DNA from: Pseudomonadota bacterium
GTDB lineage: Bacteria > Pseudomonadota > Alphaproteobacteria > UBA8366 > JADFVY01
Direction of reading: 5' to 3'
NCBI GenBank assembly: GCA_015222795.1
Contig: JADFVY010000351.1
Span: forward strand, 1-12,545
Length of the DNA stretch: 12,545 nt
The translations under genes were made by a program, and so were the position numbers. Shown piece by piece: positions 1 to 5,146 of the stretch. Each line of letters starts with the position of its first letter. The stretch's first letter is position 1. A model generated the notes under the pieces. The model worked only from the letters and a program-made list of their open reading frames with translations, had not been told where the DNA came from and searched no databases.

Positions 1-135
1 CAGGGCCTGGTTGCCATCGCGCAAATCGACGCTGCACCAGATAGGGTGGCGGTCGATCACGCGCGACGGCCATTGCCGGTCGGGCAAATCGATCGGGGCG
101 AAAGGTTTGTACTTGCGGGCGGGAATAACGTTCAT
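1..135 (-). CDS. leuA: 2-isopropylmalate synthase, N-terminal 45 codons (runs off the left edge)
   Basis: LeuA condenses acetyl-CoA with 2-oxoisovalerate in the first committed step of leucine biosynthesis, in the cytoplasm. The 45 visible residues begin MNVIPARKYKPFAPIDLPDR and end with IWCSVDLRDGNQAL. The stretches PFxPIDLPDRQWPS and CSVDLRDGNQAL are the hallmark N-terminus of the long proteobacterial LeuA form; the LRDGNQ segment starts the DRE-TIM metallolyase barrel and its Asp is a metal ligand in the family. The ATG at 135-133 is preceded by AAGGAG about nine bases upstream, so the start is secure. The rest of the gene lies outside the window. It is the only gene downstream of the leucine-rich leader described below, which fits attenuation by leucyl-tRNA supply. 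Confidence 0.93.
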   Translation of the reverse strand, partial: MNVIPARKYKPFAPIDLPDRQWPSRVIDRHPIWCSVDLRDGNQAL

Positions 136-180
136 GACTGGGCTCTCCTTGGTCAAATGCTGTTGCGAAAGTAGACGGCC

Positions 181-222
181 AAAAGACAGCCGCCGGGCGG
201 CCGATCAAACCCGGCGGCCGCC
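181..222 (-). terminator. Attenuator hairpin upstream of leuA
   Basis: Read on the minus strand, GCCGCCGGG (218-210) pairs perfectly with CCCGGCGGC (197-189) across a 12-base loop. The stem can extend four more pairs with two G-U wobbles, and UUUU follows a few bases after it. The leader-peptide stop codon lies in the loop. The U-run is short, so termination may be partial. The left arm overlaps a self-complementary CGGCGGCCGCCG that could instead pair with the GCCGCC in the leader frame, giving an antiterminator. That competing fold is inferred and was not computed. Confidence 0.7.
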
Positions 223-318
223 GCTAAGTCGCAGCAAAAGGAAAGAGTTGAACAGGAGAGAGGCGCCGCATGCGGGCGGCGCGAAAAACGTAGATCTAGT
301 GGTTGGTCTGAACATCAT
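205..318 (-). CDS. leuL: leuA leader peptide (37 aa, leucine-rich)
   Basis: A short reading frame upstream of leuA encodes 37 residues beginning MMFRPTTRSTFF and ending SLLFNSFLLLRLSGGRRV. Six leucine codons fall within residues 21-31 (CTC CTG, then CTT TTG CTG, then CTT), using several codon types. Its TGA stop lies in the loop of the terminator-like hairpin at 181-222, the usual geometry of an amino-acid attenuator: stalling at leucine codons would let an alternative fold form, while fast translation would allow termination. An AGGA motif lies about seven bases before the first ATG (318-316); a second ATG follows directly. Another hairpin, GCGCCGC/GCGGCGC, lies inside the frame just before the leucine codons. 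The peptide probably has no function beyond its own translation. The alternative is a chance frame, but leucine content, position and hairpin agree. Confidence 0.78.
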   Translation of the reverse strand: MMFRPTTRSTFFAPPACGASLLFNSFLLLRLSGGRRV

Positions 319-464
319 GGAAGTCCTGCAGGGTAACGGTTGAGCGGAAACAGGCGTGCCCCGGCGCTCCCGTCAGGAGACCGGGACCATAAGAAGGAGG
401 CTCAAAAACCGTGTGCAAGACATCGTATTCATGGGTGCAAAGGTAGTGCCGCCACGGGTCCGGG
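319..464 (-). other. Non-coding gap upstream of the leuA leader
   Basis: No gene is visible here. On the minus strand it holds a sigma-54-like element (436-451), a weak sigma-70-like pair (TTGCAC at 418-413 and TCTTAT at 394-389, 18-base spacing), and an imperfect hairpin at 361-384 (CCGG and CTCC arms pairing with GGAG and CCGG). The hairpin has no U-run, so it is a poor terminator for the upstream flavoprotein gene. It would lie in the leuA 5' leader if transcription starts near 380-425. Confidence 0.5.
436..451 (-). promoter_or_regulatory. Candidate sigma-54 (-24/-12) promoter upstream of leuA leader
   Basis: On the minus strand the sequence reads CGGCACTACCTTTGCA. It matches the -24/-12 consensus TGGCACG-N4-TTGCA at GGCAC and TTGCA, with exactly ten bases between the GG and the GC. 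Predicted initiation is near 425, about 107 bases before the leader ATG. Sigma-54 control of leuA is not a usual arrangement, so this could be a chance match despite its quality. Confidence 0.35.
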
Positions 465-2012
465 TCAAGTGTCGGCTTCGCTCTTGGCGATGGCGGTCAG
501 GAGTTCGGGCGCCTCGCAGCCGGTGTCGCAGCAGCGGCCATCGGGGCCGTCGAGGCCGTTCGCGGAAGCGGTCGTAACACCGCGGTCGAGCAGACTGTCG
601 ACCAGGGCCACCTTGTCGCCGACCGGATATTGCCGCCAGATTTCGCGCTTCATGGCCTCGGGCGAGCCGCCGCCATGCAGGCTGATCAGTGAATACCAGG
701 ACCCGGTGTAAGACGCGGTCAAGTCCTCCAGAAGGCGTCCGACCTCCATCCGCCGGGCCGCCGGGATATCCGCGCGGCCGGCCAGCACCTGGCCCAGCGA
801 GGCGGCCGTGGCCGGGTTATGGTCCTCGTCCGGGCCGGGCAGCGCCACGACCAGGCCGCCGGACACGTAATGGGCCAGCCGGTGCATGTCGTAAATTTTC
901 GTCGCCATGATCAACTTGCCGACATTGGCGAAAACGCCGTCGGGTTCGTAATTCCCGGCGGCATCGAGCCTGCCATAGACCGAGGCGGCAACGCCGCAGG
1001 CGAAGAAGCCCTCGACGATCGTGATCAGTTCCACCATGGCATCGCGGATATGGCCGTGTTTGTTCGGGTCCAGCCCGTTGGCCTCCGTCATCATCACGCC
1101 GGCCCCGATCAACAGGTCGCCGAAACCGGCGCGCGCGCCGATACAGCTATGCCGGTGGTGAGTGCCGTAGCTGGTGGTCAGGTATTCACTGTGCGCCCAC
1201 TCGCCGGCCATGAAGACGCGGTCCCACGGCACGAAGACCTTCTCGAAGATCACCGCGCCGGTCGCTTGGCCATAGCGGGCGCTGAATTTTGCCGCTTTCT
1301 CGCCGGGGCGGCCGGCCGGGCGCGACGCGATGGTAATCCCCTCGGCGTCCAGCGGCACGGCGCAGCAAACCGCGAAATCCGCGTCGGCCTCGCGCATCGT
1401 CCGGCAGGGCATGACCAGCAAATCATGCACATAGGGCGCGCCGGTGACGATCGCCTTGACGCCGGATATCACGATGCCGTCCGGGCGTCGCTCGACGATA
1501 TGGACATAGGCGTCCGGGACGGGCTGTTCATGCGGATGCAGCGACCGGTCGCCCTTGGCGTCGGTCATGGCGACACCGCAGGTCAGATCCTCGTCCTGGA
1601 CATGATGCATGTAGGCGGTGAAGCGCTGGTGATAATCGGTACCGTTTTCCGCGTCCATGCGGTGGGTCGCCTGGTAGATCGCGTTAAAGGCATCGTGGGT
1701 CAGGTAGCGCTGGGCACAGCCGCTGCGCTTGCAGAGCTCGCGGATCGCCTCCAGCTTGTGCAGCAGGTCCGTGGTCGAGGTGTTGATATGAAGCATCCGG
1801 TTGACGATCTTGCCGCTGGTCGGCTGGGTCGCCGTCATCAGCGCGCGAAACCGGTCCTCCAGCGCCAGATCGTAGGCGACGCCGATTGCGTCGATCCCCG
1901 GCGCCAGCAGCGGCTCGTCGGCCACCGACTCCACCGCCTGGCCGTTGACGAAGACACGTGGATTGTAACGCCTGAGCGATTCCCGAAAATCGGCCGCTGT
2001 CATCATTGTCAT
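465..2012 (-). CDS. HpaB / 4-hydroxybutyryl-CoA dehydratase superfamily flavoprotein
   Basis: A 515-residue cytoplasmic flavoprotein with the acyl-CoA-dehydrogenase-like fold. The family contains FADH2-using aromatic monooxygenases (HpaB, PvcC) and 4-hydroxybutyryl-CoA dehydratases (AbfD). Landmarks: DAFNAIY near 107-113, ENGTDYHQRF near 122-131, VTGAPYVHDLLVMP near 189-202, THHRHSC near 284-290 followed by GARAGFGDLLIGAG, and a cysteine-rich tail (RCCDTGC, 493-499). In AbfD the [4Fe-4S] ligands are C99, C103, H292 and C299. By motif alignment this protein keeps C99 and H286 but has Y103 and A293, so a dehydratase-type cluster is unlikely and an oxygenase or other flavin reaction is more probable; the substrate is unknown. 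I chose the ATG at 2012-2010 because GGAGG lies five bases upstream; a GTG at 2051 would extend it but has no ribosome site. It is divergent from tetR, with the operator in the shared promoter. Confidence 0.85.
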   Translation of the reverse strand: MTMMTAADFRESLRRYNPRVFVNGQAVESVADEPLLAPGIDAIGVAYDLALEDRFRALMTATQPTSGKIVNRMLHINTSTTDLLHKLEAIRELCKRSGCAQRYLTHDAFNAIYQATHRMDAENGTDYHQRFTAYMHHVQDEDLTCGVAMTDAKGDRSLHPHEQPVPDAYVHIVERRPDGIVISGVKAIVTGAPYVHDLLVMPCRTMREADADFAVCCAVPLDAEGITIASRPAGRPGEKAAKFSARYGQATGAVIFEKVFVPWDRVFMAGEWAHSEYLTTSYGTHHRHSCIGARAGFGDLLIGAGVMMTEANGLDPNKHGHIRDAMVELITIVEGFFACGVAASVYGRLDAAGNYEPDGVFANVGKLIMATKIYDMHRLAHYVSGGLVVALPGPDEDHNPATAASLGQVLAGRADIPAARRMEVGRLLEDLTASYTGSWYSLISLHGGGSPEAMKREIWRQYPVGDKVALVDSLLDRGVTTASANGLDGPDGRCCDTGCEAPELLTAIAKSEADT

Positions 2013-2041
2013 CGCTGCCTCCACAAATCCGCCGAAACCAT

Positions 2042-2070
2042 AATCTAACACTGTTCGAATATTCGAACAA
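2042..2070 (-). promoter_or_regulatory. Sigma-70-like promoter of the flavoprotein gene
   Basis: On the minus strand TTGTTC (2070-2065) and TAGATT (2047-2042) are separated by 17 bases, a moderate match to -35 and -10. The 18-bp palindrome fills most of the interval between them, as expected for repression by a bound TetR dimer. Predicted initiation near 2035 leaves a leader of about 23 bases before the GGAGG-ATG start. Confidence 0.45.
2052..2069. promoter_or_regulatory. Primary TetR operator, perfect 18-bp palindrome
   Basis: TGTTCGAATATTCGAACA is a perfect inverted repeat in the 104-bp gap between the divergent flavoprotein and tetR genes. Size and symmetry fit a TetR-family dimer site. 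It covers the spacer of the flavoprotein promoter and the -35 region expected for the tetR promoter, so one bound dimer could repress both. Confidence 0.75.
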
Positions 2071-2074
2071 CTGA

Positions 2075-2080
2075 TATGAT
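2075..2080 (+). promoter_or_regulatory. -10 box of the tetR promoter
   Basis: TATGAT matches five of six bases of the sigma-70 -10 consensus. No good -35 hexamer lies 16-18 bases upstream, where the main palindrome sits. Initiation is expected near 2087, about 30 bases before the tetR ATG. Confidence 0.4.
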
Positions 2081-2089
2081 AGGCGCCAG

Positions 2090-2099
2090 CGAACGTTCG
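2090..2099. promoter_or_regulatory. Second palindrome CGAACGTTCG, possible accessory operator
   Basis: CGAACGTTCG is a 10-bp palindrome carrying the same GTTCG/CGAAC half-sites as the main operator but abutted in the opposite order. It lies just downstream of the expected tetR start of transcription, a suitable place for autorepression. Confidence 0.45.
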
Positions 2100-2116
2100 A
2101 CACCAAAGGGAAAAGC

Positions 2117-2713
2117 ATGGCGAGACAGGCGGCGCTTAAAGAAGGCCGGCGGCAGGGCCAGGTGGATGCGTTCAAGCGGGACCTGATCCTGAAGGCGGCG
2201 CGGCGCGTTTTTGCACGCGAAGGGCTGGACGGCGCCAGCCTGCGGGCCATCGCGCGCGAAGCAGGCTACAGCCCGGCGGCGCTGTATTTCCATTACGCGG
2301 GCAAGGAAGAGATTTACGGCACCCTGCTGAGCCAGTCCCTTGCCGGCCTGAGCGAGGCGGTCGACGCGGGACGGGACGGGCAGAGCGGCGCCGCGCTGGC
2401 CTTCTTCGATTATTACGATGGCAATCCGCGTGAACTGGAAATGGGTTTTTACCTGTTCGGCGGGCTACGGCGCGCGGGATTGACGAAGGAACTGGACGCC
2501 GACCTGAACAAGCTGCTGCGCGGCGTGCTGGCGATTATCGAACGGGAAATGACCGATGGCGGCATGCCGCGCAAGGAGGCGGAACACACCACTGCCGCGC
2601 TGTTCGCGCATTGCGTCGGGTTGCTGATCCTGAAACATACCGGGCGGATGGGCATGTTCGGTCTGGGCGCCCGCGCGCAATTCCTGCGCTATCTCGACCT
2701 GTTGGATTTCTGA
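2117..2713 (+). CDS. TetR/AcrR-family transcriptional regulator
   Basis: A 198-residue one-component repressor-type protein. Residues 20-70 form the TetR DNA-binding domain: LILKAARRVFAREGLDGASL, then the recognition region IAREAGYSPAALYFHYAGKEEIY, whose YSPAALYFHYAGKEE core is diagnostic. The C-terminal two thirds are helical and would bind an unidentified ligand and form the dimer. GGGA lies about seven bases before the ATG. It is transcribed away from the flavoprotein gene, and the two palindromes in the gap make that gene and tetR itself the likely targets. A third half-site-conserved copy near 4147 suggests it may also act on the soluble kinase gene. It converges with creatinase only 20 bases away. 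Confidence 0.93.
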   Translation: MARQAALKEGRRQGQVDAFKRDLILKAARRVFAREGLDGASLRAIAREAGYSPAALYFHYAGKEEIYGTLLSQSLAGLSEAVDAGRDGQSGAALAFFDYYDGNPRELEMGFYLFGGLRRAGLTKELDADLNKLLRGVLAIIEREMTDGGMPRKEAEHTTAALFAHCVGLLILKHTGRMGMFGLGARAQFLRYLDLLDF

Positions 2714-2735
2714 CGCCCGCCCGGGGTCTATTTTT
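2712..2735 (+). terminator. Compact intrinsic terminator after tetR
   Basis: Immediately after the tetR stop, GAC-CCC can pair with GGG-GTC (one bulged G, four-base loop, 2712-2728), followed by TATTTTT. The stem is only six pairs, so efficiency is uncertain. The T-run overlaps the creatinase stop codon on the other strand. Confidence 0.45.
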
Positions 2736-3948
2736 ACACGATGTTATGGTCGGGACCGAAGGGAAATCTGGTGATGTTCTCGACGCTGTCGCGGCCGACG
2801 ATCAGGATGTCGTGCTCGCGGTAACCACCGGCGCCGGGCTCGCCCTCGGGCAGGGTGATCATCGGTTCCATCGAGACCACCATATTCTCCGCCAGCACGG
2901 TGTCGATGTCCTCGCGCAGCTCCAGGCCGGCCTCGCGGCCGTAATAGTGGCTCAACGTGCCGAAAGAATGGCCGTAACCGAAGGTGCGGTAGCGCAGCAG
3001 ATCATGCTCGGCATAGATCTCGTTCAGCTCGGCGGCAATGTCGCGGCAAACCGCGCCGGGGCGAATCAGCTCCAGCCCGCGGCGGTGGACCTTCACATTG
3101 ACCTCCCATAATTCGAGCGACCGCGTGTCGGCATGGTCGCAGAACAACGTGCGCTCCAGCGCCGTGTAATAGCCCGAGATCATCGGGAAGCAGTTGAGGC
3201 TGAGGATATCGCCCTTTTGCACCTTGCGCGTGGTGACGGGATTGTGCGCGCCGTCGGTATTCAGGCCAGACTGGAACCAGGTCCAGGTATCCATCAGGTC
3301 GGACTGCGGATAGGTAGCGGCGATTTCGCGCACCATGGCCTGGGTGGAATGCAGGGCGACCTCATGCTCGGGCGCGCCCTCGGCGATCGCCTCGACGCAG
3401 GCCGCGCCGCCGATATCGGCAACCCGCGCGCCATTGCGGATGATGTCCAGCTCCTCGGCCGTCTTGAACATGCGCATGCGCATGGTGGCCTGACCGACAT
3501 CGACGATCTCGGCCCCCGACAGCGCGTCCCCCAGCTTGGCGTGGGCGTCCAGATTCATATGGTCGAACTCGACGCCGACGCGCCTGACGGCGCCGACTTC
3601 CTGTTGCACGGCGCGGAAATAATTGTCGCGCTGCCAGTCGGTATAGGTGACCGTGTTCCCGTAACCGCGCCGCCAGGGCTGGCCGTAATCGATGTTGGCG
3701 ACGATGGCGGTGGATTTATCCGCCGTCACCACCAGCCCATAGGGCCGGCCGAAGGAGCAATAGACGAAATCGTTGAAATAATTGATGTTGTGGTACGAGG
3801 TAAACAGCACCGCCTCGATCCCGGCATCGGCCATATGGGCGCGCAACCGGGCCAGCCGGCCCTCGATTTCGGCATCGGAGAAAACCCGCGGCGCCTTGCC
3901 GCCGTTATGGATGGTGATGACATTCTGAAGGTCGCGATGCGCGGTCAT
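2734..3948 (-). CDS. creA: Creatinase (creatine amidinohydrolase, EC 3.5.3.3)
   Basis: Hydrolyses creatine to sarcosine and urea; a cytoplasmic homodimer with the pita-bread fold of M24 peptidases but no metal. The 404 residues match the Pseudomonas putida enzyme (403 residues) along their whole length as I recall it, including FTSYHNINY, YCSFGRPY, ANIDYGQPWRR, YTDWQRDNYF, MDTWTWFQSG, TDGAHNPVTTRKV, GYGHSFGTLSHYYGREAGLE and GAGGYREHDIL. The catalytic His232, Glu262 and Glu358 of P. putida correspond to H235, E265 and E361, and the substrate-binding Phe62, Arg64 and Arg335 to F66, R68 and R338. This separates it from ordinary Xaa-Pro dipeptidases. GGGGAG lies seven bases before the ATG at 3948. 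No sarcosine oxidase, creatininase or urease gene is in the window. It diverges from the soluble kinase gene across an AT-rich gap. Confidence 0.94.
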   Translation of the reverse strand: MTAHRDLQNVITIHNGGKAPRVFSDAEIEGRLARLRAHMADAGIEAVLFTSYHNINYFNDFVYCSFGRPYGLVVTADKSTAIVANIDYGQPWRRGYGNTVTYTDWQRDNYFRAVQQEVGAVRRVGVEFDHMNLDAHAKLGDALSGAEIVDVGQATMRMRMFKTAEELDIIRNGARVADIGGAACVEAIAEGAPEHEVALHSTQAMVREIAATYPQSDLMDTWTWFQSGLNTDGAHNPVTTRKVQKGDILSLNCFPMISGYYTALERTLFCDHADTRSLELWEVNVKVHRRGLELIRPGAVCRDIAAELNEIYAEHDLLRYRTFGYGHSFGTLSHYYGREAGLELREDIDTVLAENMVVSMEPMITLPEGEPGAGGYREHDILIVGRDSVENITRFPFGPDHNIV

Positions 3949-4190
3949 GGCCGGACTCCCCCGCTGAAAGATGAATCTCCGCTCCTCCTAACCCGGCGCG
4001 GGACATTCGACAAATTGATTTTTCGTATTCTTTTATAACGGAATGAAATGTCCGGCAGGCGGGTTGAGATGCATAAACTTGAAATGACTCCACTTAATGG
4101 TATTATAAGTAGTCAATAAGTAGGCGGTATGGAAATTTTTGTCACCGTTCGTATAATCGAAACATGAAACATCGCCAAGCGGAGGGACTT
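3949..4190. other. AT-rich divergent regulatory gap between creA and the soluble kinase
   Basis: This 242-bp gap is clearly richer in A/T than its surroundings, especially 4010-4165. It carries TATAAT on the plus strand (4152-4157) and TATAAT on the minus strand (4107-4102), pointing toward the two flanking genes. Neither has a convincing -35 hexamer at the standard distance, so activator-dependent promoters are possible. On the minus strand another TATAAA lies at 4036-4031. No coding frame in the gap is convincing. Confidence 0.5.
4147..4163 (+). promoter_or_regulatory. TetR-operator-like site over the -10 box of the soluble kinase gene
   Basis: GTTCG-TATAAT-CGAAA matches the main operator (GTTCG-AATATT-CGAAC) at nine of ten half-site bases with the same six-base centre. 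The centre is a perfect TATAAT -10 box, so initiation would be near 4164 and a bound regulator would block it. GGAGGG and the ATG follow at 4181-4193. Confidence 0.4.
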
Positions 4191-4982
4191 ATGCCCGGCA
4201 AGAGTATATCGGACCCGACCATGGAGATTATCGCGCTGAAGCTGGCGTTGGAAACCCGCACGAGCGAGCTTCACGCCGCACAAAAGCAACTGGAGAAAGA
4301 CGCCGGGCTGGCCGCCCTGGGCCAGCTCGTATCCACCGTCGTGCACGAACTCCGCAGCCCGCTGGGCGCGATGCTGACCTCCCTGCATCTGGTGGAAAAC
4401 CGGGTGGGTGACGCGGACCCCGCGGTAACAAAAGGGATCGACCGCATCCGGCGCAGCGTCCGGCGCTGCGACGATACGATTACCCGGCTACTTGATTTTT
4501 CACGGCACGAAACGCTGGAACCCGAGCCCACCCGGATCGACCAGTGGCTGCGCGCCATGTTCCACAACCAGGCCCTGCCGGAGGGCGTATCCCTGACTTT
4601 CGAGCCGGGCCTGGGCGACCGTCGGGTCACGGTGGACCGCGACCGCCTGAGGCGCGCGGTGGTTCATCTGATCGAAAACGCCATACAGTCGATTGCGGAT
4701 GGCGGGAAACCAGGGCATATCGCGGTAGACACCCGGCCGGCCGACGGCCATGTGGAAATCCGCATAACCGATAATGGCCCGGGTATCCCCGACGACCATC
4801 GCGCCAATATTTTCGAGCCGTTTTTCAGCGCCAGAAGGTCGGGTATCGGCCTGGGGCTCCCCATCGCCCGGCGCATTGCCAAGCAGCATGGCGGAACGCT
4901 ATCGCTCACCAGCCGCCCAGGCCAGGAAACCAGCTTCGCCATTTCGCTGCCCCTGGACGCCGAGAGTGCCGAGGGCGGCTGA
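4191..4982 (+). CDS. Small soluble sensor histidine kinase (HisKA + HATPase only)
   Basis: A 263-residue kinase with no membrane segment and no recognisable sensor domain; residues 11-37 look like a short coiled coil. H-box: GQLVSTVVHELRSPLGAM, phospho-acceptor H52. ATPase domain: N-box LIENAIQ (N163), DNGPGIP (194-200), FEPFFS (208-213), GIGLGLPIA (218-226). The subtype resembles the NtrB/DctB group. It is colinear, almost without gaps, with the kinase core of the membrane kinase at 6121-8409, sharing SVxRCD, LLDFSR, FEPGLGxRxVxVDR and RLRRAV, so one arose from the other by duplication. I chose the ATG at 4191 because GGAGGG lies four bases upstream; an ATG at 4164 sits at the expected transcription start and has no ribosome site. 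No response regulator is nearby. It might phosphorylate, or remove phosphate from, the same regulator as its paralogue. Confidence 0.9.
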   Translation: MPGKSISDPTMEIIALKLALETRTSELHAAQKQLEKDAGLAALGQLVSTVVHELRSPLGAMLTSLHLVENRVGDADPAVTKGIDRIRRSVRRCDDTITRLLDFSRHETLEPEPTRIDQWLRAMFHNQALPEGVSLTFEPGLGDRRVTVDRDRLRRAVVHLIENAIQSIADGGKPGHIAVDTRPADGHVEIRITDNGPGIPDDHRANIFEPFFSARRSGIGLGLPIARRIAKQHGGTLSLTSRPGQETSFAISLPLDAESAEGG

Positions 4983-4987
4983 CGCCC

Positions 4988-5007
4988 CGGACGGACGCGG
5001 ACGGACG
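4988..5007 (+). repeat. Tandem 10-bp repeat CGGACGGACG x2
   Basis: Two perfect adjacent copies of CGGACGGACG lie just after the soluble kinase stop and 12 bp upstream of the sigma-54-like promoter. The period is close to one helical turn. Role unknown; it may be simple-sequence slippage. Confidence 0.6.
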
Positions 5008-5019
5008 CATGCCTCGGAT

Positions 5020-5035
5020 TGGCATGGCTTTTGCT
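5020..5035 (+). promoter_or_regulatory. Sigma-54 (-24/-12) promoter of the lipoprotein-kinase operon
   Basis: TGGCATGGCTTTTGCT matches TGGCACG-N4-TTGCT at every fixed position except one (T for C), with exactly ten bases between the GG and the GC. Initiation is predicted near 5046, leaving a leader of about 100 bases. Sigma-54 promoters require an NtrC-type activator; none is encoded in the window. A weak sigma-70-like CATAAT at 5064-5069 is an alternative. Confidence 0.55.
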
Positions 5036-5067
5036 TGCACTTAAGTGCAGCCTATGCGGATTGCATA
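5036..5067. promoter_or_regulatory. Two palindromes at the predicted transcription start
   Basis: TGCACTTAAGTGCA (5036-5049) is a perfect 14-bp palindrome directly adjoining the -12 element and spanning the predicted start. TATGC-N5-GCATA (5053-5067) follows three bases later. Both could be binding sites for a repressor or activator dimer; the second could also be a weak RNA hairpin. Confidence 0.5.
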
Positions 5068-5146
5068 ATACAAAAGGGATGCGTGCCGGATAGCTGCCGC
5101 CGGGCGACTCGATGATTGGCGATTAACCAGAGGGTGTCGGGCAATT

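Noticed and set aside
389..418. Sigma-70 promoter TTGCAC-N18-TCTTAT for leuA
   Set aside because: The -35 match is only three of six and the spacing is long, so it is mentioned in the gap entry but not called as a promoter.
819..2048. Long plus-strand open frame (409 codons) opposite the flavoprotein gene
   Set aside because: It is His/Arg/Gly-rich low-information sequence antisense to a clearly conserved protein; a product of GC codon bias.
3133..4038. Plus-strand open frame (301 codons) opposite creatinase
   Set aside because: Antisense to a protein that matches creatinase end to end; no family pattern and no ribosome site.
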